DNA from: an uncultured Alistipes sp.
Lineage (GTDB): Bacteria > Bacteroidota > Bacteroidia > Bacteroidales > Rikenellaceae
Length of the DNA stretch: 64,000 nt
Assembly (NCBI GenBank): GCA_947591475.1
Contig: CANQDE010000001.1
Coordinates: forward strand, 248,001-312,000
Reading direction: 5' to 3'
Program-made: the position numbers and the translations under genes
The notes under the pieces: model-generated
Databases searched by the model: none
Told to the model about the DNA's origin: nothing
The model's input: the letters and a program-made list of their open reading frames with translations, nothing else
Shown here: positions 36,203 through 45,144 of the stretch, one piece after another
Numbering within the stretch: the first letter of the stretch is position 1
How the letters are laid out: every line of letters begins with the position of its first letter

Positions 36203-36470
36203 GGCGATTATATATAAATTTACACAACGGTAATCCAAAGCCGTATTACGTTATGAGTCTTGACCGAAGCCCCCGCCAAGGCGGATTTGCGGAACAAGTT
36301 CCGCTTCTGCTGTGGCGGCTCGGCAATCCGAGCAAGCTCGATTGCGCTCGCCTGCGGCCGCAGTTGGGGGGGGTCCAATCTGCAAACGCGGCTTCGCCGC
36401 GAGCGACATGACCGACGGGCCTATAAAACTATTCGTCCACTCGATTCGGCGTAAAATGGCATATAGTTAT
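36203..36470 (+). repeat. Dispersed repeat family A, copy 1
   Basis: 268 bp. It starts GGCGATTATATATAAATTTA and ends GTAAAATGGCATATAGTTA, which are imperfect inverted repeats of each other. Inside it matches copies 2 and 3 over long stretches, including GCGGATTTGCGGAACAAGTT and ACGCGGCTTCGCCGCGAGCG. No protein frame is preserved among the copies. Confidence 0.8.
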
Positions 36471-36523
36471 CTCATTTTATTGTTGGAATCGATAGGATTT
36501 CGGGGTCTGATGCAGACGGTCTG

Positions 36524-36604
36524 CAAAAATACGAATAAGCGAGGGCAAAAGCAAGTTTACTTGTATTTTGCCGAGCGAGAGTATCTTCGACGAAGTCAAA
36601 AATA
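36524..36604 (-). repeat. Short repeat family C, copy 1
   Basis: An 81-bp element. Its minus strand matches the plus strand of 51168-51248 almost throughout, including AGTAAACTTGC-type and GCTTATTCGTAT blocks. On the minus strand both ends carry TATTTTTG, a -7 box. With family A copy 1 and the cobU promoter it fills the gap between serB and cobU. Confidence 0.7.
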
Positions 36605-36638
36605 CGAATTTTTTATTAGTTCCGTAGAAAGAATCCGT

Positions 36639-36690
36639 TATCTTTGTCGGGATAAACTCGGCTACCGACCGTCGCATGTCGGTCTTTTCC
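36639..36690 (+). promoter_or_regulatory. cobU operon -7 box and leader hairpin
   Basis: TATCTTTG at 36639-36646 is a -7 box with no clear TTG partner. A leader hairpin ACCGAC/GTCGGT (about 36664-36683) followed by CTTTT lies before the ATG at 36709 and could act as an attenuator. The conserved blocks of a cobalamin riboswitch are absent here. Confidence 0.45.
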
Positions 36691-36708
36691 CGAGGTCGCA
36701 GGCGAAAA

Positions 36709-37218
36709 ATGAAACGCATCATTCTGATAACGGGCGGTCAGCGCTCGGGAAAAAGCCGCTACGCCGAGACGTTGGCTTTGCAGTCGGCGGCGAATCCGGT
36801 CTACGTCGCTACGGCCCGCATCTTCGATGACGAGTTCCGCGAACGGGTGCGGCTCCATCAAGAGCGGCGGGGCCCCGAATGGACGAATGTCGAAGAGGAA
36901 AAATACTTGGGACGGCTCGATTTCACGGGCCGGACGGTGCTCGTCGATTGCGTAACGTTGTGGAGTACGAATTTCTTCTTCGACCTCGGCGAAGCGGTCG
37001 ATGCGGCGGCTGAAGCGGTCGAGCGGGAGTTCGATGCTCTGACGTCCCGCGAGGCCACCTATATTTTCGTAACGAACGAAATCGGTTTGGGCGGGGTGGC
37101 GGAACATGCGACGCAGCGCCGTTTCACCGATTTGCAGGGAATGGTCAATCAATACATCGCCGCGCGTGCCGATCGGGTCATCCTGATGGTCTGCGGCCTG
37201 CCCGTAACAGTCAAGTAA
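36709..37218 (+). CDS. cobU: Adenosylcobinamide kinase / guanylyltransferase
   Basis: Phosphorylates adenosylcobinamide and then forms GDP-cobinamide in the nucleotide-loop assembly of B12. I use ATG 36709, which directly precedes [16 protein letters not shown]; the in-frame ATG at 36676 would add eleven unconserved residues. The P-loop is residues 9-16, followed by [13 protein letters not shown] with the segment around the guanylylated His (RLHQERRG), and [11 protein letters not shown] near 120. The 169-residue length is normal. First gene of cobU-cobT-cobS-cobC, with four bases to cobT. Confidence 0.93.
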   Translation: MKRIILITGGQRSGKSRYAETLALQSAANPVYVATARIFDDEFRERVRLHQERRGPEWTNVEEEKYLGRLDFTGRTVLVDCVTLWSTNFFFDLGEAVDAAAEAVEREFDALTSREATYIFVTNEIGLGGVAEHATQRRFTDLQGMVNQYIAARADRVILMVCGLPVTVK

Positions 37219-37222
37219 AGCT

Positions 37223-38263
37223 ATGAGAAACTTCCGAATCGAGCGGCCCGACGAAGCCTTGCGGCCGTTGCTGCAACAGAAAATCGATAATCTGACCAAA
37301 CCGAAAGGCTCGTTGGGCCAGTTGGAGCGGATCGCCTTGCGGGTCGGCATGATCCAGCAGACTTTGACGCCCGAGTTGCACGTCCCGCAGAATCTGCTTT
37401 TCGCCGCCGACCATGGCATCGTCGACGAAGGCATCAGCCTGTCGCCGAAGGAGATTACTTGGCAGCAGACGCTCCATTTCGTTCGGAGCGGCGGTACGGG
37501 TATCGGCTTTCTGTGTCGGCAGCACGGTTTTCGGCTTAAAGTAATCGACGCCGGCGTCGATTTCGACTTTCCGGCCGACTGCGGCATCATCGACCGCAAA
37601 ATCCGCAAGGGAACGTCGAATTATCTGTACGGTGCTGCCATGACGGCCGAAGAATTCGACCGGTGCCTCGACGTCGGTGTCGAGATGGTCGACTTGGCTA
37701 TCGAGGAGGGCAGCAACATCCTCTCTTTCGGCGAAATGGGAATCACCAATACATCGTCTTCGTCGATTTGGATGCACTATTTTACCGGCATCCCGTTGGC
37801 GGAGTGCATCGGTGCGGGTAGCGGATTGGACGACGAGGGAATCCGCCACAAATACGAGGTCTTGCGTCAGGCTGTGGCCCGTTACGCGGGCGACGGTTCG
37901 CCGGCCGACTTGATTCGATGGTTCGGCGGATTCGAGATGGCGATGGCCGTGGGCGGCATGTTGCGGGCGGCAGAGCGGAAAATCACGATTCTGGTCGACG
38001 GGTTCATCATGTCGGCCTGCATGTTGGCCGCTTCGAAACTGCATCCCGAAGTGTTGGATTATGCGCTTTTCGGCCATGTCGGCGACGAGCAGGGCCACCG
38101 CCGTCTGTTGGAGGCGATGCACGCCGAGCCGATTCTGCACCTCGGTCTGCGTCTCGGCGAGGGTTCGGGGGCGGTCTGCGCCTATCCGATCGTCGAATCG
38201 GCCGTGCGGATGCTCGATGAAATGGATACGTTCCAAGCCATGCAAATCACCAAGTATTTTTAA
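37223..38263 (+). CDS. cobT: Nicotinate-nucleotide:dimethylbenzimidazole phosphoribosyltransferase
   Basis: Activates the lower-ligand base (DMB) to alpha-ribazole phosphate. The 346-residue protein carries [12 protein letters not shown] near the N-terminus, [13 protein letters not shown] (about 60-72), the [13 protein letters not shown] loop (about 169-181) and [11 protein letters not shown] near 260. The catalytic glutamate is probably the one in the C-terminal LRLGEGSGA segment (about residue 315). Full length. Translation is probably coupled with cobU upstream and cobS five bases downstream. Confidence 0.94.
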   Translation: MRNFRIERPDEALRPLLQQKIDNLTKPKGSLGQLERIALRVGMIQQTLTPELHVPQNLLFAADHGIVDEGISLSPKEITWQQTLHFVRSGGTGIGFLCRQHGFRLKVIDAGVDFDFPADCGIIDRKIRKGTSNYLYGAAMTAEEFDRCLDVGVEMVDLAIEEGSNILSFGEMGITNTSSSSIWMHYFTGIPLAECIGAGSGLDDEGIRHKYEVLRQAVARYAGDGSPADLIRWFGGFEMAMAVGGMLRAAERKITILVDGFIMSACMLAASKLHPEVLDYALFGHVGDEQGHRRLLEAMHAEPILHLGLRLGEGSGAVCAYPIVESAVRMLDEMDTFQAMQITKYF

Positions 38264-38268
38264 TCGGA

Positions 38269-39036
38269 ATGCGCATGTTGGATCGTTTGTTCGCTGCTCT
38301 GATGCTGTTGACGCGATTGCCTTTCGGACGGTTGCGTCGCGTTCCGTCCGAGGCGTTCGCTCATACGACCGATTGGTGGTCGGCCGTCGGATGGTTGACG
38401 GGCGGCACGACGGCACTCGTGTTGTGGGGAGCCGCTGCGTGGTTGCCTATGCCGGTGGCGGTCGTCATCGCTTTCGGCGTGCGCATTTTGTTGACCGGCG
38501 CTTTGCACGAAGACGGCCTTGCCGACTTCTTCGACGGATTCGGCGGCGGCACGACCCGTGAAAAGACGCTGGCCATCATGAAGGATTCGCACATCGGTAC
38601 ATACGGTGTGCTGGGGCTGATCTTTTATGCTTTGTTGCTCACGGGCTCTGTCGCTGCGTTGCCGGTCGATACGGCCGTCCGGTTGATTGCGGTTGGCGAT
38701 CCTTTGTCGAAGTTCGCCGCTTCGCAGTTGATTAACGTTTTGCCGTATGTCCGTCCGCTGGCGCAGAGCAAGGTCGGGACGGGCTATCGGCGCATGAGCG
38801 TAGGTGCGTGGCTGCTTTCCGCCGCGTTTGGCTTGCTGCCTGCCGTCGTGTGGCTGTCCGCTGCATTCTGGCCGGTCGTGGTTGTGCCGTTCGTCGTTAC
38901 GGGCCTTTTGATCGGCTTCATGTGGCGGCGCATTGGCGGTTACACGGGCGATTGTTGCGGCGCGACGTTCCTTTTGAGCGAAGCGGCCTTCTATCTTGCG
39001 GCCGTCGTGGTCAGTCATGGAAGTCTGGTTGGTTAG
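38269..39036 (+). CDS. cobS: Cobalamin synthase (adenosylcobinamide-GDP ribazoletransferase)
   Basis: Integral inner-membrane enzyme that joins GDP-cobinamide and alpha-ribazole (phosphate). The 255-residue protein has about six or seven hydrophobic segments, the motif LHEDGLADFFDGFGG (about 77-92) with the metal-binding acidic residues, MKDSHIGTYGV, and GYTGDCCGA near 225. The end overlaps the cobC start by 20 bases, in another frame. Standard length and motifs. Confidence 0.94.
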   Translation: MRMLDRLFAALMLLTRLPFGRLRRVPSEAFAHTTDWWSAVGWLTGGTTALVLWGAAAWLPMPVAVVIAFGVRILLTGALHEDGLADFFDGFGGGTTREKTLAIMKDSHIGTYGVLGLIFYALLLTGSVAALPVDTAVRLIAVGDPLSKFAASQLINVLPYVRPLAQSKVGTGYRRMSVGAWLLSAAFGLLPAVVWLSAAFWPVVVVPFVVTGLLIGFMWRRIGGYTGDCCGATFLLSEAAFYLAAVVVSHGSLVG

Positions 39037-39544
39037 ACATACGTCGGTCGACGTTCCTGCGGGAACGTGTTACGGACAGTCGGATGTCCCTTTGCGGACG
39101 ACCTTCGACGAGGAGGCGGCCGCCGTTCGGAAGGCCTTGGCGGGCATCCGATTCGATGCGGTGTGGTGCAGCCCATTGAGCCGTTGCGTTCGTTTGGCCG
39201 AAGCGTGCGGATACCCCGACGCTCGGCGCGATGCGCGTCTGTTGGAGTTGAATTTCGGGGCTTGGGAGATGCGCCGGTTCGACGAGATCGACGACCCGCA
39301 GTTGCAGCGATGGTTCGACGATTGGTTGCACGTGCGGCCCACCGGTGGCGAATCGTTTGCCGAACAGATTGTGCGTGTAGGCGGTTTTTTGGATGAGTTG
39401 GGCCGACGTCCGATCGGGCGGGCGCTGTTGTTCGTCCACGGAGGCGTGCAGCTTTGCGCCGGTATCTATGCCGGTCTATTTCCGCCCGAGGAGGCATTCA
39501 GCCACCAGTCGCCCTACGGCAGTATTTTGAAAATCACGATTTAG
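39017..39544 (+). CDS. cobC: Alpha-ribazole phosphatase
   Basis: Histidine phosphatase superfamily enzyme that removes the phosphate from alpha-ribazole phosphate or cobalamin phosphate. I choose ATG 39017 because WLVRHTSVD with catalytic His8 follows at once. The other landmarks are WCSPLSRCVRLAE, ELNFGAWE, the RPTGGESF loop and the second catalytic His in LLFVHGGVQ. The RHT (rather than RHG) motif is usual in CobC. 175 residues. Its TAG stop (39542-39544) overlaps the TAA stop of the convergent cbiB (39541-39543). Confidence 0.9.
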   Translation: MEVWLVRHTSVDVPAGTCYGQSDVPLRTTFDEEAAAVRKALAGIRFDAVWCSPLSRCVRLAEACGYPDARRDARLLELNFGAWEMRRFDEIDDPQLQRWFDDWLHVRPTGGESFAEQIVRVGGFLDELGRRPIGRALLFVHGGVQLCAGIYAGLFPPEEAFSHQSPYGSILKITI

Positions 39545-40551
39545 AGAGCGAGGATTCCGCCGCAGAACATCGTCCGGAAGCCGATCGCCAGCACGATGCC
39601 GGCGATTTCCACCCGCCGGTTGATGACGACGGCCCGTTGCATGTCAGCGGTTGTCAGCGGCCGGTCGTTCGTCCCGATATAGGGCTTGTAGAAGGTTTCG
39701 CCGAAATAGTCGTGCGAGCCGCCGAACCGGCAGTCGAGGATGCCCGCCAATGCCGCCTCGGGCCATCCGGAGTTGGGGCTTGCATGCTGCGGCCCGAAGC
39801 GCAGCACGAAACGCATCAACCGCGGGCGTCCGGCAGCCAAGACCATCAACAGGGCGGTCAGTCGGGCGGGAATCCAGTTGGCCGCATCGTCGATGCGCGC
39901 CGCTACGCATCCGAATCGGCGATAGCGTTCGGTGCAGTAGCCGATCATCGAATCGAGCGTGTTGACCATCTTATAGGCCGCCATGCCGGGTACGCCTAAT
40001 AGGGCATACCAGCAAAGCGGGGCGACCACACCGTCGCTCAGATTTTCGGCCAGCGTTTCTAACGCCGCCGTGCGGATTTCCTGCGGCGTGAGGGTAGCGG
40101 TGTCGCGTCCTACGATGCGGGCGACCTGCCGCCGGCCCGCTTCGGTCGAACGATCGACCGCCCGAAAGACCTCGCGTACCTCGTCGATCAAGGTCTTGCC
40201 GGCCAACGAATAGAAAATCGCCGCCGTTTCGAAGAGAAACACGAGTGCGAAGCTGATCCAGACGCCCGGGCTCCATTCGAATAGAAGGGTCGTCAGGTAT
40301 CCGAGCCACAGCAGCTCGATGATTGCTTTCGTTGTCATCCACGTGCCGACGACCAATCCGACAGTCAGCAGCCCGCCTTTCAGCATACGGTGGGCGCCTC
40401 GGTTCCAGCGTCGTTCACCGGCCGCAATCAGTTTGCCGAATCCGACGACAGGGTGGGGTAGCCCTGCGGGGTCGCCGAACCGGCGGTCGAGCAGCCAGCC
40501 CGCCAACAGCGGAAGCTGCGAGCCGATCAACAAGAGATAAGGCCACTCCAT
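39541..40551 (-). CDS. cbiB: Adenosylcobinamide-phosphate synthase
   Basis: Membrane enzyme that attaches aminopropanol phosphate to cobyric acid. The start is taken at ATG 40551 (MEWPYLLLIGSQLPLLAGWLLDRRFGDP), which begins the conserved family N-terminus; the frame runs open much further but overlaps the upstream gene. Conserved segments are the HPVVGFGKLI block, VARIVGRDTATL, AALETLAENLSDGVVAPL, and the C-terminal GETFYKPYIG. The 336-residue length and five or so spans are normal. The first 25 bases overlap the end of the aminotransferase gene. Also called CobD in the aerobic-pathway naming. Confidence 0.92.
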   Translation of the reverse strand: MEWPYLLLIGSQLPLLAGWLLDRRFGDPAGLPHPVVGFGKLIAAGERRWNRGAHRMLKGGLLTVGLVVGTWMTTKAIIELLWLGYLTTLLFEWSPGVWISFALVFLFETAAIFYSLAGKTLIDEVREVFRAVDRSTEAGRRQVARIVGRDTATLTPQEIRTAALETLAENLSDGVVAPLCWYALLGVPGMAAYKMVNTLDSMIGYCTERYRRFGCVAARIDDAANWIPARLTALLMVLAAGRPRLMRFVLRFGPQHASPNSGWPEAALAGILDCRFGGSHDYFGETFYKPYIGTNDRPLTTADMQRAVVINRRVEIAGIVLAIGFRTMFCGGILAL

Positions 40552-41540
40552 TTTTTCAATGCGTTCAACAGTAAATCGTTCGCTTCCCTCGTCTGCGTCG
40601 CCAAACGGAAATGCCGGTCGGTCAGCCCCTCGAAGTTCGAGGCATCGCGAATCAAAATTGCGTGGGTCGTCGCTAACCACTCTTTCAGTTCGCGGGCCGT
40701 GCCGCCTGCACGGATTTCGACCGTCATGAAATGCGTGTCGGTCGGTTGCGGAGCGAACCGGCCCGTCGCTCGCAGGGCATCGGCCAGCCGTCGGGTTTCG
40801 GCTAACAGTTCGGCCAGCGGAGGCGCCGTTACGCCGTGTTCGAGCAGATAGCGGCCCGCTTCGATGGCCAATGCGTTGACCGACCACGGCATACGCAGCC
40901 GCCGCAACCGCGCGCAAAGCGTCGGATGGACCGTCAGATAGCCGAGCCGCAACCCGGGCACAGCGTAATTCTTGGTCATCGAATGGAGCAGAATGAGGTT
41001 TTTTCGTCGGGCCGCTTCGGCGACCGCGAGCGTCGGCCGGAGCGTGAAGGCGGCATAGGAACAGTCGACGACGAAGAGTTTGTCCGGATGTTCGTCGATC
41101 GTCCGCAGCAGCCGTTCGGCGTCGAACGCCGTTCCGGTCGGATTGTTCGGGTTGCAGCACCAGAGCGTCTCGCCAGTCGGGGCCCAAGGCGTTGCGACCG
41201 ACGATATGCGATGCCCGTAAAGACGGCAGGCATCGCCGTATTCGGCGAAGGTGGGTTGCACGATCTGCGTCGTCGCACCGGCCGTCAGGTGAGCCGTCAA
41301 ATAGATTGCTTCGGTCGCTCCGTTGGTCACTATTACCGATTCGGGCGCGACACCGTGCCGCTCGGCCAAAGCTCGTTCGAGGGTGAAGGGTTCCGGCTCC
41401 GGATAGTGTTCGAGGACGGTCAGCCGTTTGCGCAGAAAGGCGTACAATCCGCTGTGGTCGATGCCAGCCGGAACATTCGAACTGAAATCGGCCCGAATTT
41501 CGTCGTAACGATAGCGGTCATCGCCGTGTCCCTCGATCAT
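40527..41540 (-). CDS. cobD: Threonine-phosphate decarboxylase-like aminotransferase
   Basis: A 337-residue PLP enzyme of aspartate-aminotransferase fold. The position between cbiB and cobQ points to L-threonine-O-3-phosphate decarboxylase, which supplies aminopropanol phosphate. Landmarks are IVTNGATEAIYL (about 75-86), WCCNPNNPTGT (about 133-143), VVDCSYAAF, and the PLP-lysine segment LHSMTKNYAVPGLRLGY near 200 (Lys in STMTK context). The relative histidinol-phosphate aminotransferase cannot be excluded from motifs alone, but context favours CobD. The start ATG 41540 overlaps the cobQ stop (ATGA). Confidence 0.85.
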   Translation of the reverse strand: MIEGHGDDRYRYDEIRADFSSNVPAGIDHSGLYAFLRKRLTVLEHYPEPEPFTLERALAERHGVAPESVIVTNGATEAIYLTAHLTAGATTQIVQPTFAEYGDACRLYGHRISSVATPWAPTGETLWCCNPNNPTGTAFDAERLLRTIDEHPDKLFVVDCSYAAFTLRPTLAVAEAARRKNLILLHSMTKNYAVPGLRLGYLTVHPTLCARLRRLRMPWSVNALAIEAGRYLLEHGVTAPPLAELLAETRRLADALRATGRFAPQPTDTHFMTVEIRAGGTARELKEWLATTHAILIRDASNFEGLTDRHFRLATQTREANDLLLNALKKWSGLISC

Positions 41541-43009
41541 CGTTGCAAAAATTGGTAAATGGTCGGCAGATCGACGTGCCGGCGCACATGGTCGGCCAGC
41601 CGGTCGTATTGCTCCTCTTTGAAGGCAGCGTAATCGAAAGGCTCGGTCGTCAGCCGGTCGGTAAACGGGGCTAACAGCCGTTCGATGAAGGCACTGTTGT
41701 CCAAAATCCCGTGCAGATAGGTGCCCATCGCCCGCTCGACGAGGCAGCCCTCCTCGACGCCCTCGTCCGTGCGGGCCAGCGGCCGGGCGCCGTCGAGCCG
41801 CTCGGTGCGGCCCATGTGGATTTCGTAACCGTGGCAGGGCGTCGCGTCTCCGGTCAGCCGGAACGTCGTCTGACGGGTTACTTTTTCGTGCGTCATCTCC
41901 GTGCGGACGGGCAGCAGTCCCAATCCGGGCAGCCGTCGAATGTCGCCTTCGATGCCTTCGGGGTCGACGATTTCGCGCCCCAGCATTTGATAGCCGCCGC
42001 AGATGCCCACGACCGTCGCCCCTTCGCGATGGGCTCGGACGATGGCCTGTGCCGCCCCGTTGCGGCGCAATTCCGCCAGATCGTCGAGGGTCGATTTGCT
42101 CCCGGGCAGCAGAATGATGTTCGCCTTGCGGAGCTCCTCGACGTTGTTCGTATAATAGAGGTGGACGCGCGGGTCGCGTTCCAACACATTGAAATCGGTG
42201 AAGTTCGAAAGATGCCGCAGCAGCACGACCGCGATGTTGATCTTTCCGGCTTCGGCTTCGGCCCGCTTGGCGGCCAACGACACCGAATCCTCCTCCTCGA
42301 TGTGGATGTCGCGGAAGTAGGGGATGACGCCTACGACCGGCAGGCCGCAGCACGCTTCGAGCATCCGGCGGCCCTCGGCGAACAGGCGCAGGTCGCCGCG
42401 GAATTTGTTGATGAGGATGCCTTTGATTCGTTTGCGGTCTGCTTCGGACTGCAACATGATCGAACCGTAGACCGAAGCGAACACGCCGCCTCGGTCGATG
42501 TCCGCAACCAACAGGACGGCGGCGTCCGCATAGGCGGCCATCGACAGATTGACGAAATCCGTCTCGCGCAGGTTCAGCTCCGAGATGCTGCCGGCCCCCT
42601 CCAATACGATGGGGTTGTAGCGGACCGCCAAGCGGTCGTAGGCGGCGTGGGCCGCCTCACGCAGTTCGGCCTTGCCCTCGTTGCGGAAGTATTCCCAAGC
42701 CGTGCGGTTGCCGATCGGACGTCCGTTGACGATGACCTGCGAGGTCTGGTCGGACGACGGCTTCAACAGCACAGGATTCATGTCCGTATGGCAGGGAATG
42801 CCCGCCGCTTCGGCCTGCACGGCTTGTGCACGGCCGATTTCAAATCCTTCGGGCGTGGCGAACGAGTTGAGGGCCATGTTTTGCGCTTTGAACGGAGCCG
42901 GAGCATAACCGTCTTGGCGGAAAATCCGACAGAAAGCGGCTGCAAGGATGCTTTTGCCGACGTCGCTGCCCGTGCCGGCGAAGAAGAGGGGGCGGAGCGG
43001 CTTATTCAT
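41537..43009 (-). CDS. cobQ: Cobyric acid synthase
   Basis: Glutamine-dependent amidation of four side chains (b, d, e and g) of adenosylcobyrinic a,c-diamide. The 490-residue protein has an N-terminal dethiobiotin-synthetase-like ATPase with P-loop TGSDVGKS (13-20) and KAQNMALNS, a linker, and a C-terminal type I glutamine amidotransferase with the catalytic Cys in VVGICGGYQMLG (about 330) and the His in GTYLHGILDN (about 440). Full length. It overlaps cobO by eight bases at its 5' end and the aminotransferase gene by four at its 3' end, so translation is likely coupled. Confidence 0.95.
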   Translation of the reverse strand: MNKPLRPLFFAGTGSDVGKSILAAAFCRIFRQDGYAPAPFKAQNMALNSFATPEGFEIGRAQAVQAEAAGIPCHTDMNPVLLKPSSDQTSQVIVNGRPIGNRTAWEYFRNEGKAELREAAHAAYDRLAVRYNPIVLEGAGSISELNLRETDFVNLSMAAYADAAVLLVADIDRGGVFASVYGSIMLQSEADRKRIKGILINKFRGDLRLFAEGRRMLEACCGLPVVGVIPYFRDIHIEEEDSVSLAAKRAEAEAGKINIAVVLLRHLSNFTDFNVLERDPRVHLYYTNNVEELRKANIILLPGSKSTLDDLAELRRNGAAQAIVRAHREGATVVGICGGYQMLGREIVDPEGIEGDIRRLPGLGLLPVRTEMTHEKVTRQTTFRLTGDATPCHGYEIHMGRTERLDGARPLARTDEGVEEGCLVERAMGTYLHGILDNSAFIERLLAPFTDRLTTEPFDYAAFKEEQYDRLADHVRRHVDLPTIYQFLQR

Positions 43010-43577
43010 GGCGATGACGGTTTTTGTAACCGAACGATTTCCAGCGTTCTTCGGGCAGGCCGCTTCGTTGCATCTCGGCCCGCGCCAAAATGAAGAGCAA
43101 ATCGGAGAGCCGATTGACGAACCGCAGCAGTTCGGCGGGCAGCGGATCGAGGCGATGAAGCGTCCACAAACGCCGTTCGGCCCGTCGGGCTACGGCCCGC
43201 GCCAGTTGCAGTCGGGCTGCTGTGGGCGTGCCGCCCGGTAGCACGAACCAGTCGCGGTCGGTGCATTCGGTGGCCAGCGCGTCGATCCATTGTTCGCAGT
43301 CGGACGTCAGCGATTCGTCGAGCCGGTTGGGATTCCGGTTGCGGCGGGCCGACGGGGTGGCGACGAGGCTCATCGCCGCCATCAATTCCAGTTGCAGGCG
43401 CTGTAAGCGTTCCTGCCACGGGTCGTCCGCCGGTAGTTGCGCCCGAACGATGCCCAAATGGCAATTCAGCTCGTCGAGTGCCCCGTTGGCCTCGATGCGC
43501 GGATCGTCTTTGGGAACCCGATCGCCGCCGTGGATTCCTGTGGTGCCGTCGTCGCCGGTGCGTGTATAGATTTTCAT
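43002..43577 (-). CDS. cobO: ATP:cob(I)alamin adenosyltransferase, PduO type
   Basis: Adds the 5'-deoxyadenosyl upper ligand to cob(I)-corrinoids. The start is ATG 43577, opening MKIYTRTGDDGTTGIHGG, the PduO-family ATP loop. Other landmarks are EANGALDELNCHLG (about 29-42), the LPGG segment, RAVARRAER and FVNRLSDLLFILAR (about 155-168). 191 residues. The fold is the PduO trimer type rather than the P-loop CobA type, so the gene symbol reflects function only. The frame is open far upstream, across cbiA and beyond, but that is only a low-stop artefact. Confidence 0.92.
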   Translation of the reverse strand: MKIYTRTGDDGTTGIHGGDRVPKDDPRIEANGALDELNCHLGIVRAQLPADDPWQERLQRLQLELMAAMSLVATPSARRNRNPNRLDESLTSDCEQWIDALATECTDRDWFVLPGGTPTAARLQLARAVARRAERRLWTLHRLDPLPAELLRFVNRLSDLLFILARAEMQRSGLPEERWKSFGYKNRHRHE

Positions 43578-44869
43578 CGTTCGAAAAGTTTCAGCGGGTC
43601 GTTCTCGGCCCAGTAGAGATGGGTGTAACCGGCCAACAGCCGCTTGTATCGGTAAACCGGCGTCGCGACGGCCTCGCCCCGAGCCGAAAATTGCTGCGCG
43701 GCGGAGGGATAATCGCCCTCGATGCGCGAATAGTGGAACTCGTGGCCGCGCAGCCGCATTCCCTCGAAATCCACTTCGCGCAAACCTAAATGCAGCCGCA
43801 TCACCTCCATCGTGGCCGTCAGCGGCAATACGCCGCACATCGCATAGGGTCGGCCTGCTTCGTCGCGGATTTCGCGGCACAGGTACATCATGCCGCCGCA
43901 TTCGGCCAGCATGCGACCGTCGTGTTCGACGTAATCGGCGATGGCTTGCCGTATGGCGGCGTTGGCCTGCAACCGTTCGAGGTAAAATTCGGGATAGCCG
44001 CCCGGCAGATAGACCAGATCGGCTCGCGGCAAGGCTGTATCGTTCAAAGGGGAAAAGAACGTCAGCTCGCCCATTTCGGCCAGCCGGTCGAGGTTGGCCC
44101 GATAGACGAAATCGAACGCTTCGTCGCGGGCTACGGCGATTCGAAGCTTCCGGTCGGGCAGGCGGTCGCAGTGTGGTGGTTCGGTCGGAAACGGGCGGCG
44201 GGTCTTTGCTTCTAACCGGTCGAGGTCGATCGTCTGTTCCGCCGCATCGGCCACCGCGTCGATAACGGGGTCGAAGGTTTGCAGTGTTTCGAGCGACAAG
44301 CCCAAATGACGCGACGGTGCCTGGAACCGTTCGTCGCGCGGCAGATAGCCCAACGGTTCGATGCCGGCCGCTTCGGCGGCGGCTTTCAGTTGAGCGTAAT
44401 GCGTGGGCGAACCGACCCGATTGAAAATTACGCCGGCAATTTCGACCGACGGGTCGAATCGGGCGAATCCATATAACAGCGGTGCCGTCGAAAAGGCCGT
44501 GGCACGCGCGTCGACTACCAACACGACCGGCAAACGGAGCCGCTTCGCTACCTCTGCTGCCGACCCGCGATCGCGGTCGTAACCGTCGAACAGCCCCATC
44601 GCTCCTTCGACGATGCAGAGGTCGTATTCGGCACCGTAGCGGGCGTAGAGCTGTTGCAGATGCCGTCCCGAAGCCATGAACGGGTCGAGGTTGATGCTTT
44701 CGGCACCGGCCGCACGGAGATGGAATTGCGGGTCGATGTAGTCGGGCCCGCATTTGAATGGCCGCACCCGTCGTCTGCGGCGTGCGAAAGCCCGTAACAA
44801 CCCCAATGTCAGGGTCGTTTTTCCGCTGGCCGAGGCCGCTGCACCGATCAGAAATTGGCTTTTCGACAT
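43574..44869 (-). CDS. cbiA: Cobyrinic acid a,c-diamide synthase
   Basis: Glutamine-dependent amidation of the a and c side chains of cobyrinic acid; first gene of the minus-strand operon. The start is ATG 44869 (MSKSQFLIGAAASASGKTT), with the P-loop at 11-19. KCGPDYIDPQFH (about 39-50) and the EGAMGLFDG strand mark the ATPase domain. The C-terminal amidotransferase domain has the catalytic Cys in LAECGGMMYL (about 330) and the GHEFHYS His (about 393). 431 residues. A -7 box reading leftwards lies at 44895-44902. Its presence implies that cobyrinic acid is made elsewhere or is salvaged. Confidence 0.93.
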   Translation of the reverse strand: MSKSQFLIGAAASASGKTTLTLGLLRAFARRRRRVRPFKCGPDYIDPQFHLRAAGAESINLDPFMASGRHLQQLYARYGAEYDLCIVEGAMGLFDGYDRDRGSAAEVAKRLRLPVVLVVDARATAFSTAPLLYGFARFDPSVEIAGVIFNRVGSPTHYAQLKAAAEAAGIEPLGYLPRDERFQAPSRHLGLSLETLQTFDPVIDAVADAAEQTIDLDRLEAKTRRPFPTEPPHCDRLPDRKLRIAVARDEAFDFVYRANLDRLAEMGELTFFSPLNDTALPRADLVYLPGGYPEFYLERLQANAAIRQAIADYVEHDGRMLAECGGMMYLCREIRDEAGRPYAMCGVLPLTATMEVMRLHLGLREVDFEGMRLRGHEFHYSRIEGDYPSAAQQFSARGEAVATPVYRYKRLLAGYTHLYWAENDPLKLFER

Positions 44870-44894
44870 GCTGTTCCGCGAAGGTTCGGACGGA

Positions 44895-44902
44895 CAAAGA
44901 TA
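44895..44902 (-). promoter_or_regulatory. -7 box of the cbiA operon
   Basis: TATCTTTG on the minus strand, 26 bases before the cbiA start. It lies outside the cobalamin riboswitch, which is transcribed in the other direction. Confidence 0.5.
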
Positions 44903-44955
44903 GTGATTCGAGACAAAATTTTGCAGGAAAAAGAGACGAAAGCGAAAAATATGCG

Positions 44956-44963
44956 TATCTTTG
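44956..44963 (+). promoter_or_regulatory. -7 box of the riboswitch-btuB transcript
   Basis: TATCTTTG lies seven bases before the first pairing arm of the riboswitch, so transcription would begin at the edge of the aptamer. No TTG is at the usual distance. Confidence 0.55.
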
Positions 44964-44969
44964 CGCCGT

Positions 44970-45144
44970 GCAAGGTGATGCCGCACGACACTCGTTGCGG
45001 CATAAAAGGGAATCCGGTGCGAAGCCGGAACAGTCCTCGCTACTGTAAGGCCCCTCAGAAAGGCGGATGAATTCCGATTGCCACTGTGCGTTCGTCGCAC
45101 GGGAAGGCGTCGTCCGCAGGGCCGAGTCAGGAAACCTGCCTTGC
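44970..45144 (+). promoter_or_regulatory. Cobalamin riboswitch
   Basis: The closing stem P1 is GCAAGG (44970-44975) with CCTTGC (45139-45144). Conserved blocks in order are AAAAGGGAATCCGGTGC, GAAGCCGGAACAGTCCTCGC, CTACTGTAAGGC, TTGCCACTGTGCG, ACGGGAAGGCG and GAGTCAGGAAACCTGCC. These are the hallmarks of the adenosylcobalamin aptamer. Between the aptamer and the ATG at 45204 the sequence ATCCGAACGGATTTTTTAC gives a T-run behind a weak stem, so control could be by early termination or by hiding the start. It controls the BtuB/CbiK-like pair. Confidence 0.93.

Noticed and set aside
36604..36708. A second cobalamin riboswitch upstream of cobU
   Set aside because: None of the conserved blocks (GCCACTG, GGGAA, CAGGAAACCTG) is present; only a small hairpin is seen.
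40527..42353. An aminotransferase of about 600 residues extended at the N-terminus
   Set aside because: The extra frame lies inside cobQ and is low-complexity antisense-like sequence; the conserved protein begins at ATG 41540.
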